Shown here: piece by piece, positions 1 to 5,739 of the stretch
Position numbering within the stretch: position 1 is the first letter of the stretch
Layout of the letters: every line of letters starts with the position of its first letter
NCBI GenBank assembly: GCA_030446945.1
Contig: JAUJMI010000129.1
Coordinates: 1 to 8,884, forward strand
Source of the DNA: Longimicrobium sp.
GTDB lineage: Bacteria > Gemmatimonadota > Gemmatimonadetes > Longimicrobiales > Longimicrobiaceae
Direction of reading: 5' to 3'
DNA: 8,884 bases
Translations under genes and position numbers: made by a program
The notes under the pieces: generated by a model
The model's database searches: none
What the model was told of the DNA's origin: nothing
Seen by the model: only the letters and a program-made list of their open reading frames with translations

Positions 1-1
1 C

Positions 2-637
2 GCGGAGGGGGTGGCGGGGCGCGTGAGCATCGTGACCGACGGCGAGATCGCGCTCGAAGGTGCGCTTGGCGGCGGTCCCGGCGTGCTGATCATCGCCGGC
101 ACCGGCTCCGTGGCCTTCGGGCGGGCGGAGGACGGGCGCGTGGAGCGGTGCGGCGGGTGGGGGATGTTCGTGGGCGACGAGGGGAGCGGGTACTCGATCG
201 GCCGCTCGGGCATCATCGCCGCCCTGCGCGCCGCGGACGGGCGCGGGCCGGCGACCACGCTGCTCGCCGACCTGATGGCGGTGATGGGGGTGGACACCGC
301 CAGCGGGATTCCGCCGTGGGTGGGGCGCGCGGCCAAGGGCGAGATCGCCGCGCTCTCCCGCCACGTCACCGCCGCCGCGGATGCGGGCGACACGGTGGCG
401 CTGGACGTCCTGCGCCGCGAGGCGGGGGAGCTGGCGCTGCACCCGCGCGCCCTGGCCGGCGTGCTGGCCCCCTGGACCGCGCCCGTGTCGGTCGTCTTCC
501 ACGGGGGCGTCCTCTCCTCGCCCCTGTACGCGCGCCTGGTGACGGAGGCGCTCGCGGGGGGCGCGCACGAGTTCCGCGGGCGCCCGCCGGTCGCGGACGC
601 GGTGGCGGGGGCGCTGGCGATGGCGCTGGGCGGGTAG
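2..637 (+). CDS. BadF/BadG/BcrA/BcrD ATPase-family kinase, N-acetylglucosamine kinase-like (5' partial)
   Basis: This is the C-terminal 211 residues of an ASKHA-fold sugar kinase; the frame is open to the left edge, so the N-terminal DGGGTKT-type phosphate-binding half lies outside the window. Visible motifs are the second phosphate loop IAGTGSVAFGR (residues 31-41 of the visible part), the NAGK-type block CGGWGMFVGDEGSGYSIG (50-67) and the adenosine-site segment FHGGVLSSPLYARLV near the C-terminus. The first two closely resemble the GTGS and CGGWG..GDEGS blocks of human N-acetylglucosamine kinase and bacterial glucosamine kinases. The likely reaction is ATP-dependent phosphorylation of an amino sugar in the cytoplasm, as in cell-wall or chitin sugar salvage. 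Some family members are instead activase-type ATPases of dehydratases or benzoyl-CoA reductase, but the CGGWG block favours a sugar kinase. A GTG at 11 is in frame but is probably internal. The stop TAG is at 635-637, and dispersed repeats follow at once. Confidence 0.85.
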   Translation, partial: AEGVAGRVSIVTDGEIALEGALGGGPGVLIIAGTGSVAFGRAEDGRVERCGGWGMFVGDEGSGYSIGRSGIIAALRAADGRGPATTLLADLMAVMGVDTASGIPPWVGRAAKGEIAALSRHVTAAADAGDTVALDVLRREAGELALHPRALAGVLAPWTAPVSVVFHGGVLSSPLYARLVTEALAGGAHEFRGRPPVADAVAGALAMALGG

Positions 638-720
638 CCCCCACCCGTCTCGTTAGACTCGCCTGCCCCCTCTCCCGATAACAGGAGAGGGCTCCGCCCT
701 CACGTGATCGAGAGAGGGGG
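638..720. repeat. Dispersed GC-rich hairpin repeat, copy 1
   Basis: The segment begins directly after the kinase stop. An outer inverted repeat pairs 666-679 (CCCCCTCTCCCGAT) with 707-720, with one mismatch in 14. Inside it, GAGGGC at 687-692 pairs with GCCCTC at 696-701 around a 3-base loop. The left flank (ACCCGTCTCGTTAGACTCGCCTGCC) resembles the flanks of the copies at 3709-3757 and 8673-8730, and the stem matches the copy at 8833-8884. It may stop transcription of the kinase gene, but no T-tract follows. Confidence 0.8.
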
Positions 721-750
721 CCGCAGGGTTCTTCGGCAGAGTCGATGCAG

Positions 751-778
751 GGAAAGGGTGGGCGCGATGAATCGCGCC
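751..778 (+). repeat. Short palindromic dispersed element, copy A
   Basis: The core GGGCGCGATGAATCGCGCC (760-778) is a near-perfect palindrome, preceded by GGAAAGGGT. The reverse complement of 2617-2645 matches it with one substitution and one single-base indel over about 29 bases. The two copies therefore face each other in inverted orientation on either side of the amidohydrolase gene. Read as protein it gives a KGGRDESR-like peptide, which I regard as spurious coding. Confidence 0.8.
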
Positions 779-795
779 TTCCACCGATGCCAACA

Positions 796-846
796 CCCCC
801 TCCCCCAGGCAGTTTTGGGGGAGGGGGATGCGTCGCGGAGCGACGC
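796..846. repeat. Double hairpin upstream of the amidohydrolase
   Basis: There are two adjacent stem-loops. CCCCCTCCCCCA at 796-807 pairs perfectly with 816-827 around an 8-base loop. GCGTCG at 830-835 pairs with CGACGC at 841-846 around CGGAG. The phrase TGCGTCGCGGAG recurs at 8760-8771 next to another hairpin repeat, so this is probably a further member of the dispersed intergenic repeats rather than a gene-specific control element. Confidence 0.65.
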
Positions 847-901
847 TGGGGGAGAGGGCCTGCGATGCCCGCTCCCCGTCCCTACCACCCCATCACACCC
901 C

Positions 902-2587
902 ATGCGCAACTCCATCCGCCTCGCCGCCGCGCTCGCCGCGACGCTCGCCGCCTGCGCGAACCCGCCGCGGACGGGGCCGGCACCGGCCGCGCCGTACGAC
1001 CTGCTGATCCGCGGGGGGCGCATCGTCGACGGCACCGGGAGCCCGTGGTACCGCGGCGACGTGGCGGTGCGCGGGGACCGGATCGCGGCCGTGGGGCTCC
1101 TGCCGGGAGCACGGGCGCGCGACACCATCGACGCCTCGGGGCTGATCGTGGCGCCGGGCTTCATCGATATGCTGGGGCACTCGGAGTACCCCCTGCTGCG
1201 CGACCCACGCGCCATCTCCAAGATCACGCAGGGGATCACAACCGAGATCACCGGCGAGGTGACGAGCGTGGTGCCCGTCAACGAGAACACGCTGCGCGAA
1301 CTGGGCGCCGAAACCCGTTCACGCGTCACCTGGAACGACCTCGACGGCTACTTCGCGGCGCTGGAGCGCGCCCGCCCCGCCATCAACCTGGGGACCTTTG
1401 TGACCGTGGGCTCGGTGCGGCGCTACGTGATGGGCGACGCCAACCGCCCCGCCACCCCCGCCGAGCTGGAGCAGATGCGCGGGTTGGTGGACGGCGCGAT
1501 GCGGCAGGGGGCGATGGGGCTCTCCGCCGGCCTCATCTACGCCCCCGCGTCATACGCCAGCACGGAGGAGGTGACGGAGCTTGCGAGGGTGGCGGCGCGC
1601 CACGGCGGCGGCTACGCCACGCACATGCGGTCGGAGGGCGACCGGCTGGTGGAGGCCATCGAGGAGGCGATCCGCATCGGCGAAGGGGCGGGGACGTGGG
1701 TGCAGATCCACCACCTAAAGGCGTCCGGCCGCGCCAACTGGGGGAAGATGAGGCCCGCCGTAGCCGCCATCGAAGCTGCCCGCGGCCGCGGCGTGGACGT
1801 GACCGCGGACCAGTACCCGTACATCGCCTCGGGTACCGGGTTGGACGCCACCATCCCCAACTGGGCGCACGCAGGCGGCAACGACTCGCTCCTGGCGCGC
1901 CTCCGCGACCCCGCCACCCGCGCACGCATCCGCTCGGAGCTGACGGGCTCCGGCGGCACCGACTGGCAGATCGGCACCTCGGCGGGCGGGCCGGGCGGGG
2001 TGATGATCGCGGGCGTGACCGTGGACTCTCTGCGCCGCTACCAGGGGATGCGGCTCAACGAGCTGGCGGCGGCGCGCGGGCAGGAGGTGCCCGACGCCGT
2101 CTTCGACCTCCTCCTGGCCGACCGCGCAGGTACGTCGGCCATCTACTTCTCGATGTCCGAGGAGGACCTGGAGTACGGCCTGCGCCAGCCGTGGGTGAGC
2201 ATCGGCATCGACGCCGGCGCCCGCGCCGCCGACTCCACCGTCACCAGCCGCCCCCATCCGCGCGCGTACGGCTCATTTCCGCGCATCCTCTGCCGCTACG
2301 TGCGCGAGCGGAACGTGATCACCCTGGAGGACGCCGTGCGCAAGTTCACCGCGCTCCCCGCGTCGCGCGTGGGGCTGGCGGACCGCGGGGTGGTGAAGGC
2401 GGGGATGTACGCCGACCTCACCCTTTTCGACCCTGCCACCGTCTGCGACCGCGCCACCTTTGAGAACCCGGTGCAGACCTCGGTGGGCATCCGCCACGTC
2501 CTCGTCAACGGCACCCCCGTGGTGCGCAACGGCACCCCCACCGGCGCCCGCGGCGGCCGCGGCCTGCGGCGGGGCGCGGGCGACTGA
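902..2587 (+). CDS. D-aminoacylase-like amidohydrolase, predicted lipoprotein with variant metal site
   Basis: This is a 561-residue member of the amidohydrolase superfamily, closest in layout to N-acyl-D-amino-acid deacylases. Start ATG 902 is chosen because it gives a lipoprotein signal (MRNSIRLAAALAATLAAC, lipid-accepting Cys18). A GTG at 704 is also in frame, but the extension would translate repeat DNA. No Shine-Dalgarno is visible. The N-terminal beta-sandwich segment (YDLLIRGGRIVDGTG, 32-46) and the C-terminal segment (GMYADLTLFDP, 501-511) are typical. Barrel ligands seen are THMRSEGD (His241), QIHHLKASG (His270/271) and GIDAG (Asp437), followed by HPRAYGSFPRIL (452-463). The usual FIDxHxH reads FIDMLGH, so the first His is Leu91 while His93 remains. 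The GNCG segment with the zinc-binding Cys reads TGEV, placing Glu119 there. Export suggests periplasmic hydrolysis of N-acyl-D-amino acids or a related cyclic amide or peptide. The substrate is uncertain. It is a single gene between repeats. Confidence 0.88.
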   Translation: MRNSIRLAAALAATLAACANPPRTGPAPAAPYDLLIRGGRIVDGTGSPWYRGDVAVRGDRIAAVGLLPGARARDTIDASGLIVAPGFIDMLGHSEYPLLRDPRAISKITQGITTEITGEVTSVVPVNENTLRELGAETRSRVTWNDLDGYFAALERARPAINLGTFVTVGSVRRYVMGDANRPATPAELEQMRGLVDGAMRQGAMGLSAGLIYAPASYASTEEVTELARVAARHGGGYATHMRSEGDRLVEAIEEAIRIGEGAGTWVQIHHLKASGRANWGKMRPAVAAIEAARGRGVDVTADQYPYIASGTGLDATIPNWAHAGGNDSLLARLRDPATRARIRSELTGSGGTDWQIGTSAGGPGGVMIAGVTVDSLRRYQGMRLNELAAARGQEVPDAVFDLLLADRAGTSAIYFSMSEEDLEYGLRQPWVSIGIDAGARAADSTVTSRPHPRAYGSFPRILCRYVRERNVITLEDAVRKFTALPASRVGLADRGVVKAGMYADLTLFDPATVCDRATFENPVQTSVGIRHVLVNGTPVVRNGTPTGARGGRGLRRGAGD

Positions 2588-2595
2588 GGTAGCTG

Positions 2596-2645
2596 CGACG
2601 AAAGATCCGTCGTACGGGCGCGATTCATCGCGCCCGCCCTTTTCC
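2596..2645 (+). terminator. Candidate terminator / dispersed element copy B, after the amidohydrolase
   Basis: Beginning 8 bases after the amidohydrolase stop are two hairpins. CGACG at 2596-2600 pairs with CGTCG at 2608-2612. GGGCGCGA at 2616-2623 then pairs with TCGCGCCC at 2628-2635 around a TTCA loop. The sequence GCCCTTTTCC follows, so T-rich DNA comes shortly after the second stem. The segment 2617-2645 is also the inverted copy of the element at 751-778, so it is a mobile-type repeat that may have been recruited as a terminator. The four bases between stem and T-run make it weaker than a classical intrinsic terminator. Confidence 0.5.
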
Positions 2646-2683
2646 TTCCTAGACCGGCGGCCTCTCACACGCGAACTCGCAGG

Positions 2684-2703
2684 GGCAGCCCCACGTGGCT
2701 GCC
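2684..2703. repeat. Small hairpin in the spacer before the lipid kinase
   Basis: GGCAGCC at 2684-2690 and GGCTGCC at 2697-2703 form a 7-base-pair stem around a 6-base loop. It has no T-tract and no evident link to a gene start. The surrounding segment from about 2651 to 2740 shows no coding character and may be another dispersed repeat. Confidence 0.4.
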
Positions 2704-2801
2704 TGTGCTCTGCTCCTGCGGCCCAGCCCGCCGCCGGGAGCGAATTGCCGAGCGGCCGGGTGGTTGCATGGGTGCGGGCCCTCACCCGCATCCACCGGTC
2801 G

Positions 2802-3704
2802 ATGCCGCGCTCGCTCCTGATCTACAACCCCGCCGCCGGCCAGCGCTGGCGGCACCCCACGCCCACTTCCGTGCACCGCGAGCTGGAGCGCCGCGGATGG
2901 ACGGCGGAGCTCCTCGTCACCCAGGGGCAGGACCACGCCACGCACCTGGTTCGCGAGCACCTGTCGCGGGAAGTGGAGGCGGTGTGGGTCTGCGGCGGCG
3001 ACGGGACGCTGGCGCAGGCCGCCGCCGCGCTGGTGGGGAGCGAAGTCCCGCTCGGCATCCTCCCCACCGGCACGGTGAACGTCGTCGCGGCGGAGTGCGG
3101 CATCCCGAGCGGCCCCGGGCCCGCCCTGGACGCGCTCACCCGCCGTCCGGGGCGGCGCGCGTTCCGGACGTGGAGGGTGGGCGAGCGGGCCGTGCTGCTC
3201 GGGCTCGGAGTCGGCTTCGAGGCGCGGGTGATGGACCGTGTCTCGCTGCGCCTGAAGCGCACGCTCGGCTTCCCCGCCATCGGCGCGCGCGGAGTGCTGG
3301 AGTGGGCGCGCTACGACTTCCCCGCGCTCCGCGTCACCGGCGAAGACGGCGACGGGCGCCCCTTCGACCTCCCCGCCACGCAGGCGCTTGCCACCATCAC
3401 GCGCCGCTTCGCCGGCCACCACATCGTGGCCCCCGCCGCGGACCCCGAGGACGGGTGCATCGACCTGGTCCTTTTCAGCGGCCGGTCGGGCGCGCGGATG
3501 GCGGCCTTCTGGCTGGGCATCCAACTCCCCGGCACCGCCCACCTGCGGGTCCCCGGCGTCCGCACCCTGCGCGCCCGCCGCCTCCGCGTCACCGCCGCCG
3601 ACGGCTCCGCCGTGATCGCCCACCTCAACGGCGACGCCGTCGAGCACACCCCGTTCACCGCCGATCCCTGGGCCCCCATCCACATCCTCACGCCGCCACC
3701 ATGA
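2802..3704 (+). CDS. Diacylglycerol kinase-family lipid kinase (YegS/DgkB type)
   Basis: This 300-residue protein has the length and motifs of bacterial DAGK-catalytic-domain lipid kinases. These transfer ATP phosphate to diacylglycerol or related lipids at the cytoplasmic face of the membrane. The first strand and glycine turn (SLLIYNPAAG, 4-13) and the nucleotide loop CGGDGTLAQAA (64-74, core GGDGT) are clear. LPTGTVNVVA (87-96) is the conserved LPxGTxNxxA block. DGCIDLVLF (217-225) and NGD (276-278, where many relatives have DGE) mark the C-terminal beta-sandwich domain. There is no signal peptide or membrane helix. Start ATG 2802 directly precedes the family's first strand; the frame is open far upstream, but that part would read spacer and repeat DNA. 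No ribosome-binding site is apparent. The stop at 3702-3704 is followed 4 bases later by a hairpin repeat. The exact lipid substrate cannot be told from sequence. Confidence 0.88.
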   Translation: MPRSLLIYNPAAGQRWRHPTPTSVHRELERRGWTAELLVTQGQDHATHLVREHLSREVEAVWVCGGDGTLAQAAAALVGSEVPLGILPTGTVNVVAAECGIPSGPGPALDALTRRPGRRAFRTWRVGERAVLLGLGVGFEARVMDRVSLRLKRTLGFPAIGARGVLEWARYDFPALRVTGEDGDGRPFDLPATQALATITRRFAGHHIVAPAADPEDGCIDLVLFSGRSGARMAAFWLGIQLPGTAHLRVPGVRTLRARRLRVTAADGSAVIAHLNGDAVEHTPFTADPWAPIHILTPPP

Positions 3705-3708
3705 ACCC

Positions 3709-3757
3709 GCCCCCTTTTTCGATAAGGGGGCAGCGAGGTGACGAGCGGGGGTGAGGG
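3709..3757 (-). repeat. Dispersed hairpin repeat, reverse-oriented copy
   Basis: GCCCCCTT at 3709-3716 pairs with AAGGGGGC at 3724-3731 around TTTCGAT. The following bases, read on the minus strand, contain GCTCGTCACCTCGCTGCCCC (3746-3727), an exact 20-base match to 8683-8702. The copy is therefore inverted relative to the one near the right edge. It sits right after the lipid-kinase stop and could help end that transcript, though no T-tract follows the stem. Confidence 0.8.
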
Positions 3758-3779
3758 TGATTCCAGCGGCCGAATCAGG

Positions 3780-3808
3780 ACGACAACCCCCGGCCGGCGT
3801 GTTAGACT
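3780..3808 (+). promoter_or_regulatory. Predicted sigma-70-type promoter of the alkylation-repair operon (leaderless)
   Basis: The -35 candidate ACGACA (3780-3785) matches TTGACA at 4 of 6 positions. A 17-base spacer follows, ending in the extended -10 signal TGT, then the -10 candidate TAGACT (3803-3808, 4 of 6 against TATAAT, keeping the key T, A and final T). Normal spacing from the -10 places transcription start at about 3815, the A of the ATG itself. No Shine-Dalgarno is present (TGTCCGC precedes ATG), which agrees with a leaderless mRNA. No match to the E. coli Ada box was recognised. Confidence 0.55.
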
Positions 3809-3814
3809 GTCCGC

Positions 3815-5254
3815 ATGACACTGACCCACGACGAGATGATGGCGCGTTTCTACGGGCGCGACCGCACGGCCAACGGGCGCTTCCTCACCGGCGTGCTGAC
3901 GACGGGGATCTACTGTCTTCCCTCGTGCACGGCGCGCAAGCCGCGGCCGGAGAACGTGCGTTTCTTTGGCAGCGAGGACGAGGCGCGCACGGCTGGCCTG
4001 CGCCCCTGCCGCCGCTGCCGCCCGGACCACTTCTACCAGGAATACGATCCGGACCTCCACCTCCTCGCCAGGTTGGTGGCCGAGGTCCGGCGCGCCCCGG
4101 CCGCCTTCGCCGATGCCGCCGCGCTCGTCTCCACCTCGGGCATCGGCGCGACGAAGCTCAACGCGCTCTTTCGCCGCCACCATCACACCACGCCCGCCGC
4201 CTTTCTGGCGCGCGACCGCGTCCGCGCCGCGTGCCGCGTGCTCGCGGAAGGCGAGGGAGCGACCGGTGCGGCATACACGGCCGGTTTCGAGAGCCTTTCC
4301 GCCTTCCACGAGAACTTCCGCCGCCAGACCGCCCTCACCCCCGGCGAGTACCGCCGTCTGGGGAGCTCCGACGCGTTCACGCTCACCCTCCCGCACGACT
4401 TCCAGGCCGGCTACGCGCTGGGCGTCATCGGGCGCGACGCGGAGAGCGCGGTCGAGCGGGTGGAGGGCGGCACCGCGTACAAGGCGGTGCGCCTCGCCGG
4501 CCGCCCGGCGGTGCTGGCGATGCAGATCGCGGAGGGGCGCGTCCGCTGCCGGGTGGAGGCCGCGCACGAGCCGGACGCCGATGCGATGCGCCAGGCCCAC
4601 GCCATCGCGCTGTGCCTGCTGGGGCTCACGATGGATCCCGCGCCATTCGAGCGGCGACTGGCCGAGAACGCGGCGCTCCTGCCGCTGATCGAGGGGCGCC
4701 GCGGCCTGCGCATCCCGCAGACGGGCGATGCGTTCGAGGGGATCGTGTGGGCGATCGCCGGGCAGCAGGTCAACCTCCCCTTCGCCTATGCGCTGCGCCG
4801 GGACCTGGCGCGGCTGTGCGGCGAGCCGGCCGGCCGTGGGCTGCGCGCGCACCCCACGGCCGAGGCGGTGGCGGCGCTCGGCTACGATGACCTGACCGCG
4901 CTGCGCTTCTCCCGCCGCAAGGCCGAGTACCTGGTGGACACCGCGCGCCTGGCGGTTTCGGGCGAGCTGCCGCTGGATGCATTCACCGAGGCGCCCGCGA
5001 CCGAGGTGGAGCGGCGGCTGGGGGCGGTGCGCGGCTTCGGCCCCTGGTCCGTGCACTACTTCATGATGCGCGCGTGCGGCTTCGCCGACTGCGTCCCGGT
5101 GGGCGACACGGGGCTCTCCACGGGGCTGATGAACTTCTTCAGGCTGGACCACCGGCCGGGCGCGGACGAGGTGAGGGCGCTGATGGAGCCGTTTGCCCCG
5201 TTCCGCAGCCTGGCGACTTTTCACCTCTGGATGAGCCTGGGAGACCCCGCATGA
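3815..5254 (+). CDS. alkA: Ada N-terminal / AraC / AlkA fusion: methyl-phosphotriester-sensing regulator and 3-methyladenine DNA glycosylase
   Basis: This 479-residue protein fuses three parts. Residues 1-75 are the Ada metal-binding domain, with zinc cysteines Cys34, Cys38, Cys65 and Cys68 (YCLPSC and PCRRC). By analogy to E. coli Ada, Cys34 (Ada Cys38) would accept methyl groups from phosphotriesters. Residues about 78-182 are an AraC-type helix-turn-helix, ending in the signature SAFHENFRRQTALTPGEYRR. Residues about 187-250 match the AlkA N-terminal domain. Residues about 300-477 are the HhH-GPD glycosylase fold, with AIAGQQVN (314-320), the hairpin LGAVRGFGPWSVHYFMMR (402-419) and the likely catalytic Asp431 in PVGDTGL. 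It should excise alkylated bases such as 3-methyladenine and may activate its own operon when methylated. From memory, the same fusion next to ogt occurs in Mycobacterium tuberculosis (Rv1317c-Rv1316c). The ATG lies 6 bases after a promoter -10 and has no ribosome-binding site. Confidence 0.93.
   Translation: MTLTHDEMMARFYGRDRTANGRFLTGVLTTGIYCLPSCTARKPRPENVRFFGSEDEARTAGLRPCRRCRPDHFYQEYDPDLHLLARLVAEVRRAPAAFADAAALVSTSGIGATKLNALFRRHHHTTPAAFLARDRVRAACRVLAEGEGATGAAYTAGFESLSAFHENFRRQTALTPGEYRRLGSSDAFTLTLPHDFQAGYALGVIGRDAESAVERVEGGTAYKAVRLAGRPAVLAMQIAEGRVRCRVEAAHEPDADAMRQAHAIALCLLGLTMDPAPFERRLAENAALLPLIEGRRGLRIPQTGDAFEGIVWAIAGQQVNLPFAYALRRDLARLCGEPAGRGLRAHPTAEAVAALGYDDLTALRFSRRKAEYLVDTARLAVSGELPLDAFTEAPATEVERRLGAVRGFGPWSVHYFMMRACGFADCVPVGDTGLSTGLMNFFRLDHRPGADEVRALMEPFAPFRSLATFHLWMSLGDPA
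5239..5243 (+). promoter_or_regulatory. Ribosome-binding site of ogt
   Basis: GGGAG ends 7 bases before ATG 5251 and lies inside the last codons of the upstream gene. It supports this start, rather than the in-frame start further upstream at 5074, and supports translation coupled to the AlkA fusion. Confidence 0.6.
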
Positions 5255-5721
5255 GCCTCTTCGCCACCCGCATCGACACCCCCATCGGCGCCCTGGTCGC
5301 GCTTGTGGACGACGACGGAGCCCTTGCGCGCCTCCTCTTCCCGCACCAGCCCATGCCCGACGGCGTGGCGTGGGACGACGCCCGCGGCGCCCCCGCGGCC
5401 GCCCAGCTCGCCGAATACTTCCGTGGCGAGCGGCGCAGCTTCGACCTGGCGCTGGCCCCGCGCGGCACCGGCTTCCAGCGCGCCGTCTGGGACGAGCTGC
5501 AGCGCATCCCGTACGGCGCCACCGTGAGCTACCGCGCCCTGGCCGAGCGCCTGGGCCGCCCGAAGGCCTCGCGCGCCGTGGGGCGCGCCAACGCCACCAA
5601 CCCGCTCCCCCTCGTCGTCCCCTGCCACCGCGTCATCGGGGCGGACGGCACGCCGACCGGGTACGCGGGGGGGATCGACGCCAAGACCAGGCTGTTGGCG
5701 CTGGAGCAGAGATCGTGGTGA
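5251..5721 (+). CDS. ogt: Methylated-DNA--protein-cysteine S-methyltransferase (O6-alkylguanine-DNA alkyltransferase)
   Basis: This 156-residue protein is a complete Ogt/MGMT-type suicide repair enzyme. It moves the alkyl group from O6-alkylguanine in DNA onto its own cysteine. The active site PCHRV is at residues 124-128 (acceptor Cys125). The helix-turn-helix segment YGATVSYRALAERLGRPKASRAVGRAN (88-114) carries the arginine finger, probably Arg108, and is followed by TNPLPLVV and the binding-pocket segment TGYAGG (136-141). The N-terminal ribonuclease-H-like domain is short but usual for Ogt. The start codon overlaps the stop of the AlkA fusion (ATGA, 5251-5254), so the two are almost certainly co-transcribed and coupled. 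Together they cover both methyl-transfer chemistries of E. coli Ada plus the AlkA glycosylase, split differently between polypeptides. The stop lies 18 bases from the stop of the convergent recQ, with no clear terminator between them. Confidence 0.95.
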   Translation: MSLFATRIDTPIGALVALVDDDGALARLLFPHQPMPDGVAWDDARGAPAAAQLAEYFRGERRSFDLALAPRGTGFQRAVWDELQRIPYGATVSYRALAERLGRPKASRAVGRANATNPLPLVVPCHRVIGADGTPTGYAGGIDAKTRLLALEQRSW

Positions 5722-5739
5722 GCGTGAGGCCGGCTGCTT

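Noticed and set aside
652..659. GTTAGACT, the same octamer as in the repair promoter, as a second promoter
   Set aside because: No -35-like sequence lies 17 bases upstream and the TG extension is missing. It is part of a diverged repeat flank.
704..901. N-terminal extension of the amidohydrolase from an in-frame GTG at 704
   Set aside because: The 66 extra residues read hairpin repeats and place the lipoprotein signal internally. ATG 902 gives a proper lipobox at Cys18.
2460..2801. Upstream in-frame extension of the lipid kinase
   Set aside because: It overlaps the amidohydrolase end and the palindromic element, and has low-complexity Ala/Arg composition. The family fold begins right after ATG 2802.
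3311..5224. Long minus-strand frame (637 codons) opposite the lipid kinase and AlkA fusion
   Set aside because: It is a GC-driven shadow: Arg/Ala/Gly-rich with no family motifs, and it lies opposite genes with clear catalytic residues.
5722..5739. Bidirectional terminator between ogt and recQ
   Set aside because: The 18-base gap has no stem and no T-run beyond TTT. If termination occurs it is not visible here.
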